DNA of 64,000 nt from Pedobacter riviphilus (GCF_014692875.1 NZ_CP061171.1:186001-250000); one strand, 5' to 3'; positions 40,107 to 50,604 are shown, numbered from the stretch's first letter. Numbers and translations are program-made. Notes: generated by a model not told the origin, from the letters alone.

Positions 40107-40922
40107 ATCTTTAAATCTGGGGCATGTTGCGTTAAAAGATAAAAGGATAGTGCTTTTATTAAAGGGCATTACGGCTGCGGTACCTGTTCAGTATATTTAT
40201 CTCCATAACAACTTTTTGGCCGGTAAGGCCGTGCAAGAAATGCTGATTATGATTCCGTTTAAACAGGTACGTATTTTAAACGAATTAACGCCATTATTAA
40301 ATATTGTATTTAACGGGCATACGGAATTGAATTATCGCGTTTTCCATGTACACGAGGTGGAGCAGGCATTGCTGGGGGTAGTTTGTTTTTTTACTATGCC
40401 ACCATAGCTGAAAATTGTTTGTTCAGTAAATCTGGAACTTTTTTAAACGGGGGCTCAACTCAGCTTATTGCAGATCAGGTGAGCACCGCGTACCAGAATG
40501 GAATTGATAAGGCCAATAAATTTTTATCGGGCGCAACCTTCTATTTTAAACAACAGCATTTCGAATACTGCGCTTTTATGCTTCATCAGGTTTTCGATCT
40601 GATGTACCGGGCAATTGAAGTTCTGGTAATGGGAAAGGATAAAAAAACGCACCGCATTAAAGTGCATCAATTGTATATTAAAACTTATGTTAAGCCGCTT
40701 TCCGAGTTGTTTAACTACGGCGCAGAAGAGGTTGATCTGTTACATTTGCTTGATGAGGCTTACCTGGCCGTCCGCTACGAAAACAATTACCAGATCGGTG
40801 AACCAGATGTGTTACGCCTGTTTGAGAAGGCAGATTTATTGTATGTGCTTGCAGAACAGGTTTATCAGGGTGTGATGAACAGGCATTTCGATCAACAGGT
40901 TAGCAGAATAGGTATGGGTTAA
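40081..40922 (+). pseudogene. HEPN-type protein with degenerate nucleotidyltransferase-like N-terminus, single frameshift
   Basis: The first frame (start ATG 40081; GTG 40072 also possible) ends at 40407. Its first 95 residues (QYIYLHNNFLAG, QEMLIMIPF) look like an MNT fold that has lost its GSx and DxD motifs. The next frame reads SLFFYYATIAENCLFSKSG and then a HEPN domain (about 145-265; FYFKQQHFEYCAFMLHQVFDLMYRAIEVL, KTHRIKVHQL) to 40922. One missing G in the G5 run at 40374-40378 joins them into about 280 residues. No canonical RX4-6H RNase motif is seen, so a binding or toxin-regulating role is as likely as RNA cleavage. Its stop overlaps the convergent regulator by 4 bp. Confidence 0.75.
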
Positions 40923-43900
40923 GTGTTGCTGATAAACTCACTCGGTGTTTTTCCGAAATGTTTTTTAAATTCTGAGCTAAAATATTTCCGGTCGCTAAAG
41001 CCCACGGAGTAGGCAATTTCTGAGATATTACCAACACCTTGTTTTAATAGCTGTGCAGCCCTTTTAATGCGTATCGATTTAATAAAATCGTTAACCGAAA
41101 GATCGGTAAGTGCCCTTATTTTTTTGTACAGTACAGGCTGGCTCATGCCGATTTCAGTGGCCAGGGTAGGTACATCAAACTCCGTATCGGCAATCCGGTC
41201 TTCAATAATCTGAATAATTTTATTTAAAAAGTTTTGCTCTGTGGTATTGATTACCATGTTTTTCGGTTCGAGCGTAACTACCTGCGCAAATTTTTGTTTA
41301 ATGGTTTCGCGTGCATTTAAGAGGTTCTGAATGTTCAGCTCCAGTATTTTGAGGTTAAAAGGTTTCATAATATAGGCATCGGCACCATTTTCGAAACCAT
41401 TTACCTGATGTATATAAGCAGAACGTGCAGTGAGTAATACCACTGGGATATGACTGGTTCGCTCATCTGTTTTAAGTTTTCGGCACAGTTCCAGGCCATC
41501 CATAACGGGCATCATTACATCGCTGATAATGAGATCGGGAATGATTTCCAATGCTATTTCCAAACCTGTGGCTCCGTTTTCGCTTTCGTAAATGGTGTAA
41601 ATATTGCCCAGTGCGTTTTTAATAAATGCCCTTACATCTTCATTATCCTCTACCAGTAAAATACTGTATTTTTTAGCTGCAAGAGATACAACAGCTTCCC
41701 TTTCTGTAGCCTGCTGATGTTCTGCGGCAGCCGGGAGTTCATAATTGGTCGCATCATCGTAATACACATAGTCTTTTACAAAATCTGCCGGTTTAAAATG
41801 TGTTTTCCCGGTTTTTAAACTTATGGTAAAGCAGGTAGCGCCATGTTGGTTTTCGCTTTGAGGAGTACTTTCGAAGGTAATCTCACCGTGATGCAGCGCT
41901 ACAATACTTTTCGAAAAAGATAAACCTAAACCCGTACCAATGGTTGTATTGGTATTGGCCTGGTAGAAATTGGTGAATAAATTGGCCTGGTTCTCTAAAG
42001 CAATGCCCTTGCCGTTATCGCGGATCTTAATATTAACCAACTGTTTTTCCACTTCTATTTTTAAGCTAATTTTTCCCTTTACAGGGGTAAACTTAAAGGC
42101 ATTTGAGAGCAGATTAAACATCACTTTTTCCATTTGAACTTTATCAAAATAAAGTTCAATTTCTGCCTGTTCCGTTTCAAACTGATAATCGATATTTTTA
42201 GAAATGGCCATGTTCTGGAAAGCCAAAAATATTTCTCTGCAAAACTTCACTACATCGCCAGGACTGATGTGCAACGCCATTTTTCCACTTTCGGCCTTTC
42301 TAAAATCGAGCAGCTCGGTAACCAGGTTCATCAGGCGGTCGGCATTGTTTTTAATGGGCTGCAGTTCACGGTTTAAAGCCGGATCGTCTTTAGCATTTTC
42401 GATCAGTTTATCCAACGGGCCTACAATAAGGGTTAAAGGCGTGCGGATTTCGTGCGAGATATTGGTGAAAAACTCTAGTTTATGCTCGTTAATCTCTTTT
42501 TCTTTTTTAAGTACAGCTTTTATTAATAAATAACGTATAAATACAATGGAAATGGCTGCAAAAGCGCAAAAGTAAAAGAGATAGGCCCACCAGGTTTTAT
42601 AAAATGGAGGTAAAATCTTAATATTTAATGTGCTGATTTTGTTGGTCCAAAGGCCATCATTATTACTTCCCTTCACCATTAGGGTGTAGTTTCCGGGCGA
42701 GAGGTTGGTATAACTGGCTGATGGATTATCGACATAATTCCAGTTTTTTTCAAAACCTCCTAGTTTGTAGGCATAATGGTTTTTATCGGATTTTATAAAG
42801 TTAAGTAGTGTAAAATCTATTGAAAATACATTCTGGTCTGCTTCGAAGGTAATTGATTTAATGGTGCTGATGTTCTGTTTCAGTAAGCCATCTTCGGTGT
42901 TTAGTGCTATTGGTTTATTAAACAGTTTTAGTCCGGTAAAAATAACAGGCGGGGTGTTTTTGTTTTCTTTAATCTCGCTGGGGAAAAAGCTGACCATTCC
43001 ACTTAATCCACCAAAGAAAAACTCGCCTTTGCTATCTTTCAAAAATGATTTGTAATTAAATTCATTGCCAGGCAGTCCATCTTTAATATTGTAGGTTTTA
43101 AAAGTTTTCTGCCTGGGGTTGTATTTACATAAACCTTTGTCTGTAGTAATCCACAGGTTATTAAAATCATCTTCAAGTATACCCATGATAGTGTTGCTCG
43201 GCAGGCCATCAAGTGTGGTTACCCGCATATATTGGTGCTTTTCGGGAAGGAGTTTAAACATTCCGTTCCTAGCGGTGCCAATTAACAGGTAACCAGCCTT
43301 ATCTTCGGTAATGCAACTGATTTCGTTGTAATTTAAAATTTCAGGATTGGCAGCCACGCGGTTTACAAATTTAGCTGCACCGTTTTTTAATTGGAAAAGC
43401 CCTGCATTGGTAGCCACCCACAAGGTTCGTTTGCTGTCTTCGAAAATGTAAAGGACCGCATCGATAAGGCCGTTTACCCGGTTGCGGATAAATTTACCAG
43501 TAGTACTATTAAAGCTATTTAAGCCACTGTTGGTACCTACCCAAAAGCGGCCATAACTATCTTCGAAAACAGCTGTAATTTCATCGCTGCTAATAGATGA
43601 GGTATCGTTTTTGTGCTTGGTGTATCTGACAAAAGTTTTGGTATTGGGGTTAAAAAGGTTTAATCCGCCATAATGTGTACCAATCCAAACTTTATTGTTT
43701 TTATCACGGATAACTGATTTTACCAGGTTGGCACTTAGGCTTAAAGGGTTATTGGGGTTGTTTTTGTAACGGATGAACGTATTGTTTTTCCTATCGTAAT
43801 AATTAATGCCTTCACCTTCAGTAGCAATCCATAGGTTTTGGTGTTGGTCTTCCATTATTGAACTTACAACATTGCTGCTCAGGCCATTTGGCGTGGCAGT

Positions 43901-44974
43901 GCTGCGATAAACCTTAAAAGGCGTATAATTGGGATAAACCATGTTGATGGCCCCATAATAAGTACCCACCCAAATAATACCCTGACGGTCCTGAAAGATA
44001 TCGTAAACCGAATTTTGGCTTAAACTGGAAGGATTTTCGGGCTCATTCTGTAAGGTACTGAAACTTTGGGTTGCCGGGTTATAGATGTTGATGCCGTGCA
44101 AGGTGCCAATCCATAGTTTACCTTCCTGATCGAGCATGATTTTACGCACATTATTACTGTTGATGCCCTTGGGGTTAAGGCTCGAATATTTATAGTTGAT
44201 AATGCTTTCGGTGCTTAGGTTGAGCTTACTTACGCCAGTTTGTTTAGTGCCAAGCCAAAGGTTGTTTTCACGATCTTCTACCATCGTGGTGATATGGTTA
44301 TCAATGGCTTTGGCAAGCTCATCGCTATAGACCGTAAAATGCTTATAAATAACCCTGTTCCCACTGAAGCGCATATTCATTAAACCATTGCTGGTACTTA
44401 GCCACAAGGTGCCATTGTGGTCTTCGGTAATGGTATAAATTTGTAAATCTTGTTTTTTCTGGTATAAAAAATGTTTAAAACGATAGTGGGTAGTATCAGT
44501 TAGTAAATTTAATCCATTTGCCGTGCCTACCCAAACCCTGTTTTTTTTATCCTGATAAATGCAGTTGATCGTAGAGTTACTCAGACTGGAGGGAAGGCTA
44601 TCATTGTGCTGATAACGGTCAAAATTATCGTCCTTTTCATTGTACTTATTTAGCCCGTTTTGAGTGCCGATTAACAGCGATCCGTTTTTAAGTGATACAA
44701 TGGAAGAGAGATAGGAAGATGTGCTCAGGCTTTTTTTATTGCCATTTTTATTATTGTAGATTTTAAAAGTTTGAGAATCGTATTTGTTGAGTCCAAAACG
44801 GGTTCCGAACCAGAGAAAGCCCCGTGCATCCTGGGCAATTGATAGTACCGAGCTTTGCGAAAGTCCGTTCTCTACGTTTAGGTGTTTAAAGGCGTACTGG
44901 TCTTGCGCTTTGCCTGCCATAGCGAAGAGTGTAAATATAAAGAGGAGCAGGACTTTCATATTCATAAAATACAA
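40919..44974 (-). CDS. hybrid two-component system regulator (HTCS) of the polysaccharide utilisation locus
   Basis: The 1351-residue inner-membrane protein joins a whole phosphorelay. It has a signal peptide (about 1-23), a periplasmic sensor of about 14 two-component-propeller repeats (blocks like SLSTSSYLSSIV, GLWVGT-type WVGT/WIGT steps; about 25-690), a Y_Y_Y domain (about 700-785), one membrane helix (about 800-822), a HisKA domain (phospho-acceptor in SHEIRTPL, about 840), HATPase (NLLSNAFKFTP, GTGLGLSFSKS), a receiver domain (Asp in PDLIISDVMMP, about 1149) and an AraC-type HTH (about 1245-1345). The ligand is usually an oligosaccharide from the target glycan. It faces away from susC, which it probably activates. 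Met-6 is an alternative start. Confidence 0.95.
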   Translation of the reverse strand: MYFMNMKVLLLFIFTLFAMAGKAQDQYAFKHLNVENGLSQSSVLSIAQDARGFLWFGTRFGLNKYDSQTFKIYNNKNGNKKSLSTSSYLSSIVSLKNGSLLIGTQNGLNKYNEKDDNFDRYQHNDSLPSSLSNSTINCIYQDKKNRVWVGTANGLNLLTDTTHYRFKHFLYQKKQDLQIYTITEDHNGTLWLSTSNGLMNMRFSGNRVIYKHFTVYSDELAKAIDNHITTMVEDRENNLWLGTKQTGVSKLNLSTESIINYKYSSLNPKGINSNNVRKIMLDQEGKLWIGTLHGINIYNPATQSFSTLQNEPENPSSLSQNSVYDIFQDRQGIIWVGTYYGAINMVYPNYTPFKVYRSTATPNGLSSNVVSSIMEDQHQNLWIATEGEGINYYDRKNNTFIRYKNNPNNPLSLSANLVKSVIRDKNNKVWIGTHYGGLNLFNPNTKTFVRYTKHKNDTSSISSDEITAVFEDSYGRFWVGTNSGLNSFNSTTGKFIRNRVNGLIDAVLYIFEDSKRTLWVATNAGLFQLKNGAAKFVNRVAANPEILNYNEISCITEDKAGYLLIGTARNGMFKLLPEKHQYMRVTTLDGLPSNTIMGILEDDFNNLWITTDKGLCKYNPRQKTFKTYNIKDGLPGNEFNYKSFLKDSKGEFFFGGLSGMVSFFPSEIKENKNTPPVIFTGLKLFNKPIALNTEDGLLKQNISTIKSITFEADQNVFSIDFTLLNFIKSDKNHYAYKLGGFEKNWNYVDNPSASYTNLSPGNYTLMVKGSNNDGLWTNKISTLNIKILPPFYKTWWAYLFYFCAFAAISIVFIRYLLIKAVLKKEKEINEHKLEFFTNISHEIRTPLTLIVGPLDKLIENAKDDPALNRELQPIKNNADRLMNLVTELLDFRKAESGKMALHISPGDVVKFCREIFLAFQNMAISKNIDYQFETEQAEIELYFDKVQMEKVMFNLLSNAFKFTPVKGKISLKIEVEKQLVNIKIRDNGKGIALENQANLFTNFYQANTNTTIGTGLGLSFSKSIVALHHGEITFESTPQSENQHGATCFTISLKTGKTHFKPADFVKDYVYYDDATNYELPAAAEHQQATEREAVVSLAAKKYSILLVEDNEDVRAFIKNALGNIYTIYESENGATGLEIALEIIPDLIISDVMMPVMDGLELCRKLKTDERTSHIPVVLLTARSAYIHQVNGFENGADAYIMKPFNLKILELNIQNLLNARETIKQKFAQVVTLEPKNMVINTTEQNFLNKIIQIIEDRIADTEFDVPTLATEIGMSQPVLYKKIRALTDLSVNDFIKSIRIKRAAQLLKQGVGNISEIAYSVGFSDRKYFSSEFKKHFGKTPSEFISNT

Positions 44975-45316
44975 GGGTGGTTAGCTTAATAGTATTAAAT
45001 GTACAACTCTATTTTTATTATTAAAATCAAATTGGTTTAGCACGGGCAATTTTAGCACTTTATCTGCTTACCTACCTTGTTTAATGCTGTTTTCTGCCAT
45101 TATTTAGGATTTTTATACCTATTTGTTTAGGATTTTATCCCCTCAGTTTGCCTCCAAAGCAACAATTTTGAATAGCCAAATATTAAAGCAAAACCAAACT
45201 GTTTAAGCCGATATCCTTTTCATAGTAACCAGAATAGTTCTAGCTGGTGGTAGCCGCAGGTTATGCCCATAATTTTTTGCGATTAAAAAAAACAATGTTA
45301 ATCAACTAAACAAAAA
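44975..45316. other. divergent control region between HTCS and susC
   Basis: AT-rich gap of 342 bp. A near-consensus -7 (CAATTTTG, 45163-45170, one mismatch) lies about 150 bp before susC. I see no clear direct repeat for AraC-type binding and no gene. Confidence 0.4.
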
Positions 45317-48300
45317 ATGGATAAACTTTACAAACATCTCAAAATTGGAGAAGCAAAACTGAGTCGTTTTTACTGCCCGGTAAAACTATTCTCACTAATT
45401 ATGCTTTTGAGTTTTACGGCATTTACCGCCTTTGCTCAATCTATAAAAATTTCAGGAACAGTAAAAGATACCCAAGGTGGAACAATACCTGGAGTAAGTG
45501 TTACGGTAAAAGGTACTTCTACAACAGCGGTAACCGGAGGTGATGGTAAATACACTATTGCTGTGCCATCGGCCCAAAACACATTAGTATTTAGCTATAT
45601 TGGTTACGATACTAAAGAAGTATTGGCTGGAAAGGCTACAACCTTAAACGTTACGCTGCAAGAGCAAAACAACAGCTTAAATGATGTAGTTGTAGTAGCT
45701 TATGGCGTGCAGAAAAAAGTTAATGTAATTGGCTCTGTATCTAGCATTAGTGCCAAATCAATCGAAAATAGACCCGTTACCAACTTATCATCATCTCTTG
45801 GTGGCTTAAGCTCGGGTGTGTTTGTTCGTCAATCATCTGGCAAGCCAGGCTCGGATGGTGCCACCCTCAGGATCCGTGGTACAGGAACAATAAATAACAA
45901 TAACCCATTAGTGGTGGTAGATGGGGTTATCGGTAGTATAGATGCCGTTAATCCAAACGATGTTGAAAGTGTTTCGGTTTTAAAAGATGCGGCCGCTTCA
46001 TCTATCTATGGTTCACTTGCTGCAAACGGAGTTATCTTAATTACTACAAAAAGAGGAAATAGCGGAAAAACGGTAGTAAGTTATGCGGGTTTAGCATCAA
46101 TTGCAAAACCTGCCAACCTGCCAACTTTTGTAACCGATTATATTACCCACATGAATTTGGTTAATGAAGGTTACCGTAATTTAGGCCAAAGTCCTATTTA
46201 TACCGATGCTACCATAGCACAATGGGCAGCAGCAAACGCCAATCCTGATGGATTAACCCCGCAAGGTGTACCCAATTATATTGCTTATCCGAATACAGAT
46301 TGGGGCAAAGCTATATTTGAAAATAATGTTGTGCAACAACATAATATTTCCTTAAATGGTGGATCTGAAAATACAAAATTCTTATTATCTGCATTGTATC
46401 TTAACAATCCGGGTACAATGGCAAATACAGGTTCTGATAAATACAATTTACGTATCAATCTAGAATCGAAAGTAGCTAAATTTTTAACTGTAGGTACGCA
46501 AACCTTTGCTTCCTATCAAACCTATGGTTTAGCCAATACCGATAATGCATTTAACTTTCTTCGTCAAACTACTCCAGGTGTATATCCGGTTTGGAATGGT
46601 AAATACGGTTTTCCGTCTGCTGCTGAAGAATCTTCAACCGCAAATAACATTGTGCAATACCTATATGGTACTGGCGGTGATGATAATGAGACCCGAATCA
46701 ACACAACTGTTTTTGCAAGATTTGATATTTTAAAAGGTTTAGATTTCGAAACCCGTTTTAACTATCAAACCCGCCAGGAAGAATTTAATAACCATGCCAT
46801 TACTTTCGAAAAATGGAATTTTGCAACCAATACATTAAAAGTACCTAAAACTACAGCCGACCAGTTAACCACAAATTACGGTTTTAATAAAAATTATGGG
46901 ATAACCATAGATAACATTTTAAAATATAACACCACTATAGCCAAACACCACGATATTAGTTTGTTGGCAGGTTACAATCAATACTACTATAACTATTATA
47001 ACATTGGTGCTACCGGAAAAGGCTTGTACGATGAAGCGGTTACAACACTTGGTGCTGCTACTGCAATAACATCGGGAACTGGTGGTGAGTATGATTATGC
47101 TATGCGTTCGGCTTATGGTCGTTTAAACTACGCTTACAAAAGTAAATACCTTTTTGAAGGGGTGTTCAGGTATGACGGATCTTCAAAATTTGCGGAAGAT
47201 TATCGTTGGGGATTTTTTCCTGCTTTCTCTGCAGGGTGGCGAATTTCTCAAGAACCATTTATGAGTAAATTGAATGATTACATTGGAAATTTAAAACTTC
47301 GTGCCTCGTGGGGTAAAACTGGTAACAACATCATGAATACCAACCCGGCTTTAGGTAACTACGATTATCAGGCACTTTACAGTGGTACCAACTATTCATA
47401 TAATGGTGCACAAGCTAGCGGATTAATATCAACCAAATTTGCCAACCCATTTTTGGTTTGGGAAGCCACCACAACAACCAACCTTGGTTTAGACGGTAAT
47501 TTATTTCATGGTAAAATGAATTTTGAAATTGATTTGTATAACAAATTCACATCTAAAATTCTATTTATACCAACTATTCCTATAACGGCTGGAACCGCCA
47601 CTGCAGCAACTCAAAATATTGCAGAAATGTCTAATAAAGGTTTAGAGCTTACTTTAGGTTATAATAATAACATCGGCGATTTTAAATATGGTGTTTCGGG
47701 TAATTTTGCCTATAATTTTAACCGTGTAACCAAATACAAAGGTGCTTATCAGGCTGGTTATACAACAGATGCGTTAGGAAACAGGGTTTATACTTCAAAT
47801 CTGGGCAGTGTTTCAAGCGGAGGTACGAACCGTATTTTAGCTGATCACGAGTTTAATGAATATTACATGCAAACCGTTTATAAAGGCAATGGAAATTATT
47901 TTACAGATGGTAAAGTAAATATTAATGGCGGACCTAAAGATGGTATGATCCGTACACCAGCTGATATGGATTGGTTAAATGCAATGATTGCAGCAGGGTA
48001 CTCTTTCCAGCCGGCAGGAGGTGTTGGTAAAACCAAAATTTATTATGGTGATTTAATCTATGCTGATAACAATGGTGATGGACTTTATGGTAATAGTTTT
48101 GATGCGCAGTTTCTGAATAAATCATCTACACCAAGGTTTAACTATGGCTTTAGCATGAATTTATCGTATAAAAACATAGATCTTTCTATGCTATGGTCGG
48201 GTAGTGCAGGTATGTGGTATTACTGGAATGCTACCGGTTATAACAACTCTGTTGTATCTCTTGGTAATGCAGTAAGTACCTTAATTGCAAACGATCATTA

Positions 48301-48634
48301 TTATTACAACGATGCAAATCCTAACGATCCGGCTAATAATATTAATGCAAAATATCCAAGGCTTAAAAACACTACCGATGTTCAAAACGCATCAGTAGCA
48401 AGTGATTTTTACTTATATAATGCTTCTTACCTAAAATTGAAAAACTTACAGATTGGTTATACGCTACCAGAAAAAATTTCTAAAAAAGCAGCTATGAGCA
48501 GGGCAAGAATTTTCCTGTCAGGAGAAAACCTGTTTACCATTACCAATTATCCGGGCTTAGATCCTGAAATCGGTGCAGGAGTATCTTATCCAACTATGCG
48601 CCAGTATTCTTTAGGCTTAAATGTTACTTTTTAA
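45317..48634 (+). CDS. SusC-type TonB-linked outer-membrane transporter
   Basis: The 1105-residue protein has an N-terminal segment of about 40 residues with a hydrophobic signal (ending FA/Q), a carboxypeptidase-regulatory-like domain (about 45-130; ISGTVKDTQGGTIPGVSVTV), a TonB-box-like linker (NDVVVVAYGVQ), a plug (IRGTGTINNNNPLVVVDGVIG, SVLKDAAASSIYGS) and a complete barrel ending YSLGLNVTF. It imports the oligosaccharides produced at the cell surface. It is intact, unlike the SusC at 32838. susD follows after 10 bp. Confidence 0.96.
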   Translation: MDKLYKHLKIGEAKLSRFYCPVKLFSLIMLLSFTAFTAFAQSIKISGTVKDTQGGTIPGVSVTVKGTSTTAVTGGDGKYTIAVPSAQNTLVFSYIGYDTKEVLAGKATTLNVTLQEQNNSLNDVVVVAYGVQKKVNVIGSVSSISAKSIENRPVTNLSSSLGGLSSGVFVRQSSGKPGSDGATLRIRGTGTINNNNPLVVVDGVIGSIDAVNPNDVESVSVLKDAAASSIYGSLAANGVILITTKRGNSGKTVVSYAGLASIAKPANLPTFVTDYITHMNLVNEGYRNLGQSPIYTDATIAQWAAANANPDGLTPQGVPNYIAYPNTDWGKAIFENNVVQQHNISLNGGSENTKFLLSALYLNNPGTMANTGSDKYNLRINLESKVAKFLTVGTQTFASYQTYGLANTDNAFNFLRQTTPGVYPVWNGKYGFPSAAEESSTANNIVQYLYGTGGDDNETRINTTVFARFDILKGLDFETRFNYQTRQEEFNNHAITFEKWNFATNTLKVPKTTADQLTTNYGFNKNYGITIDNILKYNTTIAKHHDISLLAGYNQYYYNYYNIGATGKGLYDEAVTTLGAATAITSGTGGEYDYAMRSAYGRLNYAYKSKYLFEGVFRYDGSSKFAEDYRWGFFPAFSAGWRISQEPFMSKLNDYIGNLKLRASWGKTGNNIMNTNPALGNYDYQALYSGTNYSYNGAQASGLISTKFANPFLVWEATTTTNLGLDGNLFHGKMNFEIDLYNKFTSKILFIPTIPITAGTATAATQNIAEMSNKGLELTLGYNNNIGDFKYGVSGNFAYNFNRVTKYKGAYQAGYTTDALGNRVYTSNLGSVSSGGTNRILADHEFNEYYMQTVYKGNGNYFTDGKVNINGGPKDGMIRTPADMDWLNAMIAAGYSFQPAGGVGKTKIYYGDLIYADNNGDGLYGNSFDAQFLNKSSTPRFNYGFSMNLSYKNIDLSMLWSGSAGMWYYWNATGYNNSVVSLGNAVSTLIANDHYYYNDANPNDPANNINAKYPRLKNTTDVQNASVASDFYLYNASYLKLKNLQIGYTLPEKISKKAAMSRARIFLSGENLFTITNYPGLDPEIGAGVSYPTMRQYSLGLNVTF

Positions 48635-48644
48635 CGGAAACAAA

Positions 48645-50405
48645 ATGAAAAAGATTTTAACCATATTATTTACAATTGCAGTAGTTACGGGTTGTAAAAA
48701 AGATTTATTAACAACTACACCTCCTTCGCAAGTTGCATCAGAAATGATGTGGACAACTGATAACCTAACCGACCAGGGAATGACCGGTGTTTATGCCACT
48801 TTAAGATACGGCATGGCATCAGGTGGTGCCTCAGGTTTAGAATTGTATCAAATGGATTGTTTAGGTTTTACCGGACAAACTTCGGGTGCAGAGTCTTTGT
48901 TGTCAGGAACAATAACCCCGAGTAATGGCTATTTCAGTGGGCACTGGCAAAACCTTTACGAAGGTATTCAGCGTGCAAATGATGCATTAAAAAACATTGC
49001 ATTAAAATCGCCTTCTTCTCCTGAGAAAAAAGCAAGGTACATTGCTGAAGCAAAATTTTTAAGGGCTTATTTTTATTTAAGGTTAAATCAATTGTATAAA
49101 GGCGTACCCATTTATTTAGAGCCTTATCTTCCTGAAGAAGCATTTAAACCACGTTCTACAGAAGCAGAAGTTTGGGCTCAGGTAATCAGTGATTTAACTG
49201 CTGCAATTGCGGAACCAAACCTACCTGATAGATATGCTAGTGGTAATGGAAATTATGGTCATGTTACTAAGGGTGCAGCTTATGCTTTACGTGGCAAAGC
49301 CTATATGTATACGCAAAAGTGGGATTTAGCCACAGCAGATTTTCAAAAAGTTAAAGATGCTGGTTATGGTTTGTTTGCAAATTATAGCGCATTGTTTAAA
49401 ACTGCTAACGAACAATCTAACGAAATGATTTTCTCTATTCAGAATATTGGAGTTACTGGTTTTGGTTCAACTACGCAATTTTATTGCGGTACCCGTTCTT
49501 CTTTTGGCTCTTGCTGGAATACTTATCATGTTTCTCCAAACCTGGTAGATTTATATGAAAACGCTGATGGCTCTAAATTTAACTGGGATGCTGTTATACC
49601 TGGATATTCGGCACTTTCTGTAGCAGAACGAGAGGTTTACTTTTTAAGAAACAACCTAACAGCAGCCGAAATTGCAGCAGCCACTACAAGAGGTGCAAAA
49701 ATGAGTTTGTATTTACCAACAGGTAACGAAGCACGTATTATGCAGGCTTATGCTAACCGCGATCCTCGATTGGCTGCAAACGTAATTACACCATACTCAA
49801 CTTATTTGGGGGTATTTGGCGGAGCAAATGCAGTGGTAACCTCAAGATGGCCTTATCGTGCTGAAGGCGCTACGAATGGTGATTTGCGTACAGATACACA
49901 AAGCCTATTCTATTATTTATACCGTAAATATGTTTACGAAGGTGCAACAGAAACACCTGGCAGAGATTATGGACCAACAGATTTTGTATTGATTAGATAC
50001 GCAGATGTGTTGTTAATGTGGGCAGAAGCGCTGAATGAACAAGGTTTAACTTCTGAGGCAATCGCTAAAGTAAATGAAGTAAGAACGCGTGCTGGTGTAG
50101 CTTTACTTCAAAATGCCAACGCGGTATTGCCAACATTTGTATCTGATCAAACAGATTTAAGAGAAAGGATCCGCAATGAAAGAAGAGTAGAGTTTCCTAA
50201 TGAAGGTATTAACTTCTTTGATGAAATGAGATGGAAGAGCTGGAAAGACAAAGTTTTTTATGCAGGTAACGGTGTAAAACAGGCTTGGGGCAAAGTTGTA
50301 TATGCCTACTCATTTAAGGGTGATTATCTTTATAATTGGGCAATTCCAGCTGTAGAGATAGAAAGAAACCCCAGCCTGACTCAAAATGCAGGTTGGATAA
50401 ATTAG
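48645..50405 (+). CDS. SusD/RagB-family outer-membrane lipoprotein
   Basis: The start at ATG 48645 gives a 586-residue lipoprotein with lipobox VVTGC; the longer frame from 48621 overlaps susC. SusD blocks include NLYEGIQRANDALKNIA, AEAKFLRAYFYLRLNQLYKGVPI, VLIRYADVLLMWAEALNEQG and RNERRVEFPNEGINFFDEMRW. It binds the glycan and caps the SusC partner. The stop is followed by a strong hairpin and then a terminator-like element, which should lower transcription of the enzyme genes below it. Confidence 0.95.
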   Translation: MKKILTILFTIAVVTGCKKDLLTTTPPSQVASEMMWTTDNLTDQGMTGVYATLRYGMASGGASGLELYQMDCLGFTGQTSGAESLLSGTITPSNGYFSGHWQNLYEGIQRANDALKNIALKSPSSPEKKARYIAEAKFLRAYFYLRLNQLYKGVPIYLEPYLPEEAFKPRSTEAEVWAQVISDLTAAIAEPNLPDRYASGNGNYGHVTKGAAYALRGKAYMYTQKWDLATADFQKVKDAGYGLFANYSALFKTANEQSNEMIFSIQNIGVTGFGSTTQFYCGTRSSFGSCWNTYHVSPNLVDLYENADGSKFNWDAVIPGYSALSVAEREVYFLRNNLTAAEIAAATTRGAKMSLYLPTGNEARIMQAYANRDPRLAANVITPYSTYLGVFGGANAVVTSRWPYRAEGATNGDLRTDTQSLFYYLYRKYVYEGATETPGRDYGPTDFVLIRYADVLLMWAEALNEQGLTSEAIAKVNEVRTRAGVALLQNANAVLPTFVSDQTDLRERIRNERRVEFPNEGINFFDEMRWKSWKDKVFYAGNGVKQAWGKVVYAYSFKGDYLYNWAIPAVEIERNPSLTQNAGWIN

Positions 50406-50424
50406 ATTGTTGGCAGGATTAGTT

Positions 50425-50450
50425 CTGGCCGCTATTACGATAGCGGCCAG
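50425..50450 (+). promoter_or_regulatory. 11-bp perfect stem-loop with TACG tetraloop after susD
   Basis: CTGGCCGCTAT and ATAGCGGCCAG enclose TACG, a stable UNCG-family loop in RNA. No T-run follows, so it is better seen as a 3'-end protecting or processing hairpin than as a terminator. Confidence 0.6.
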
Positions 50451-50540
50451 TTAATGATGAATTTCTATGACTCCAGGCTAATAAACATAAAGAAACATCA
50501 GTTCGATCTGGTAAAAAAATGGTTAGTATTGTTAGTTTGG

Positions 50541-50568
50541 GCCACTTTGCCTAGCTTGGTGGCTTTTT
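50541..50568 (+). terminator. weak intrinsic terminator between susD and the GH95-like gene
   Basis: GCCAC pairs with GTGGC, followed by TTTTT. The stem is short, so partial read-through to the enzyme genes is likely. Confidence 0.5.
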
Positions 50569-50604
50569 AACTCCCTTATTACCAATTAAAAATAATTGAA
50601 AATT

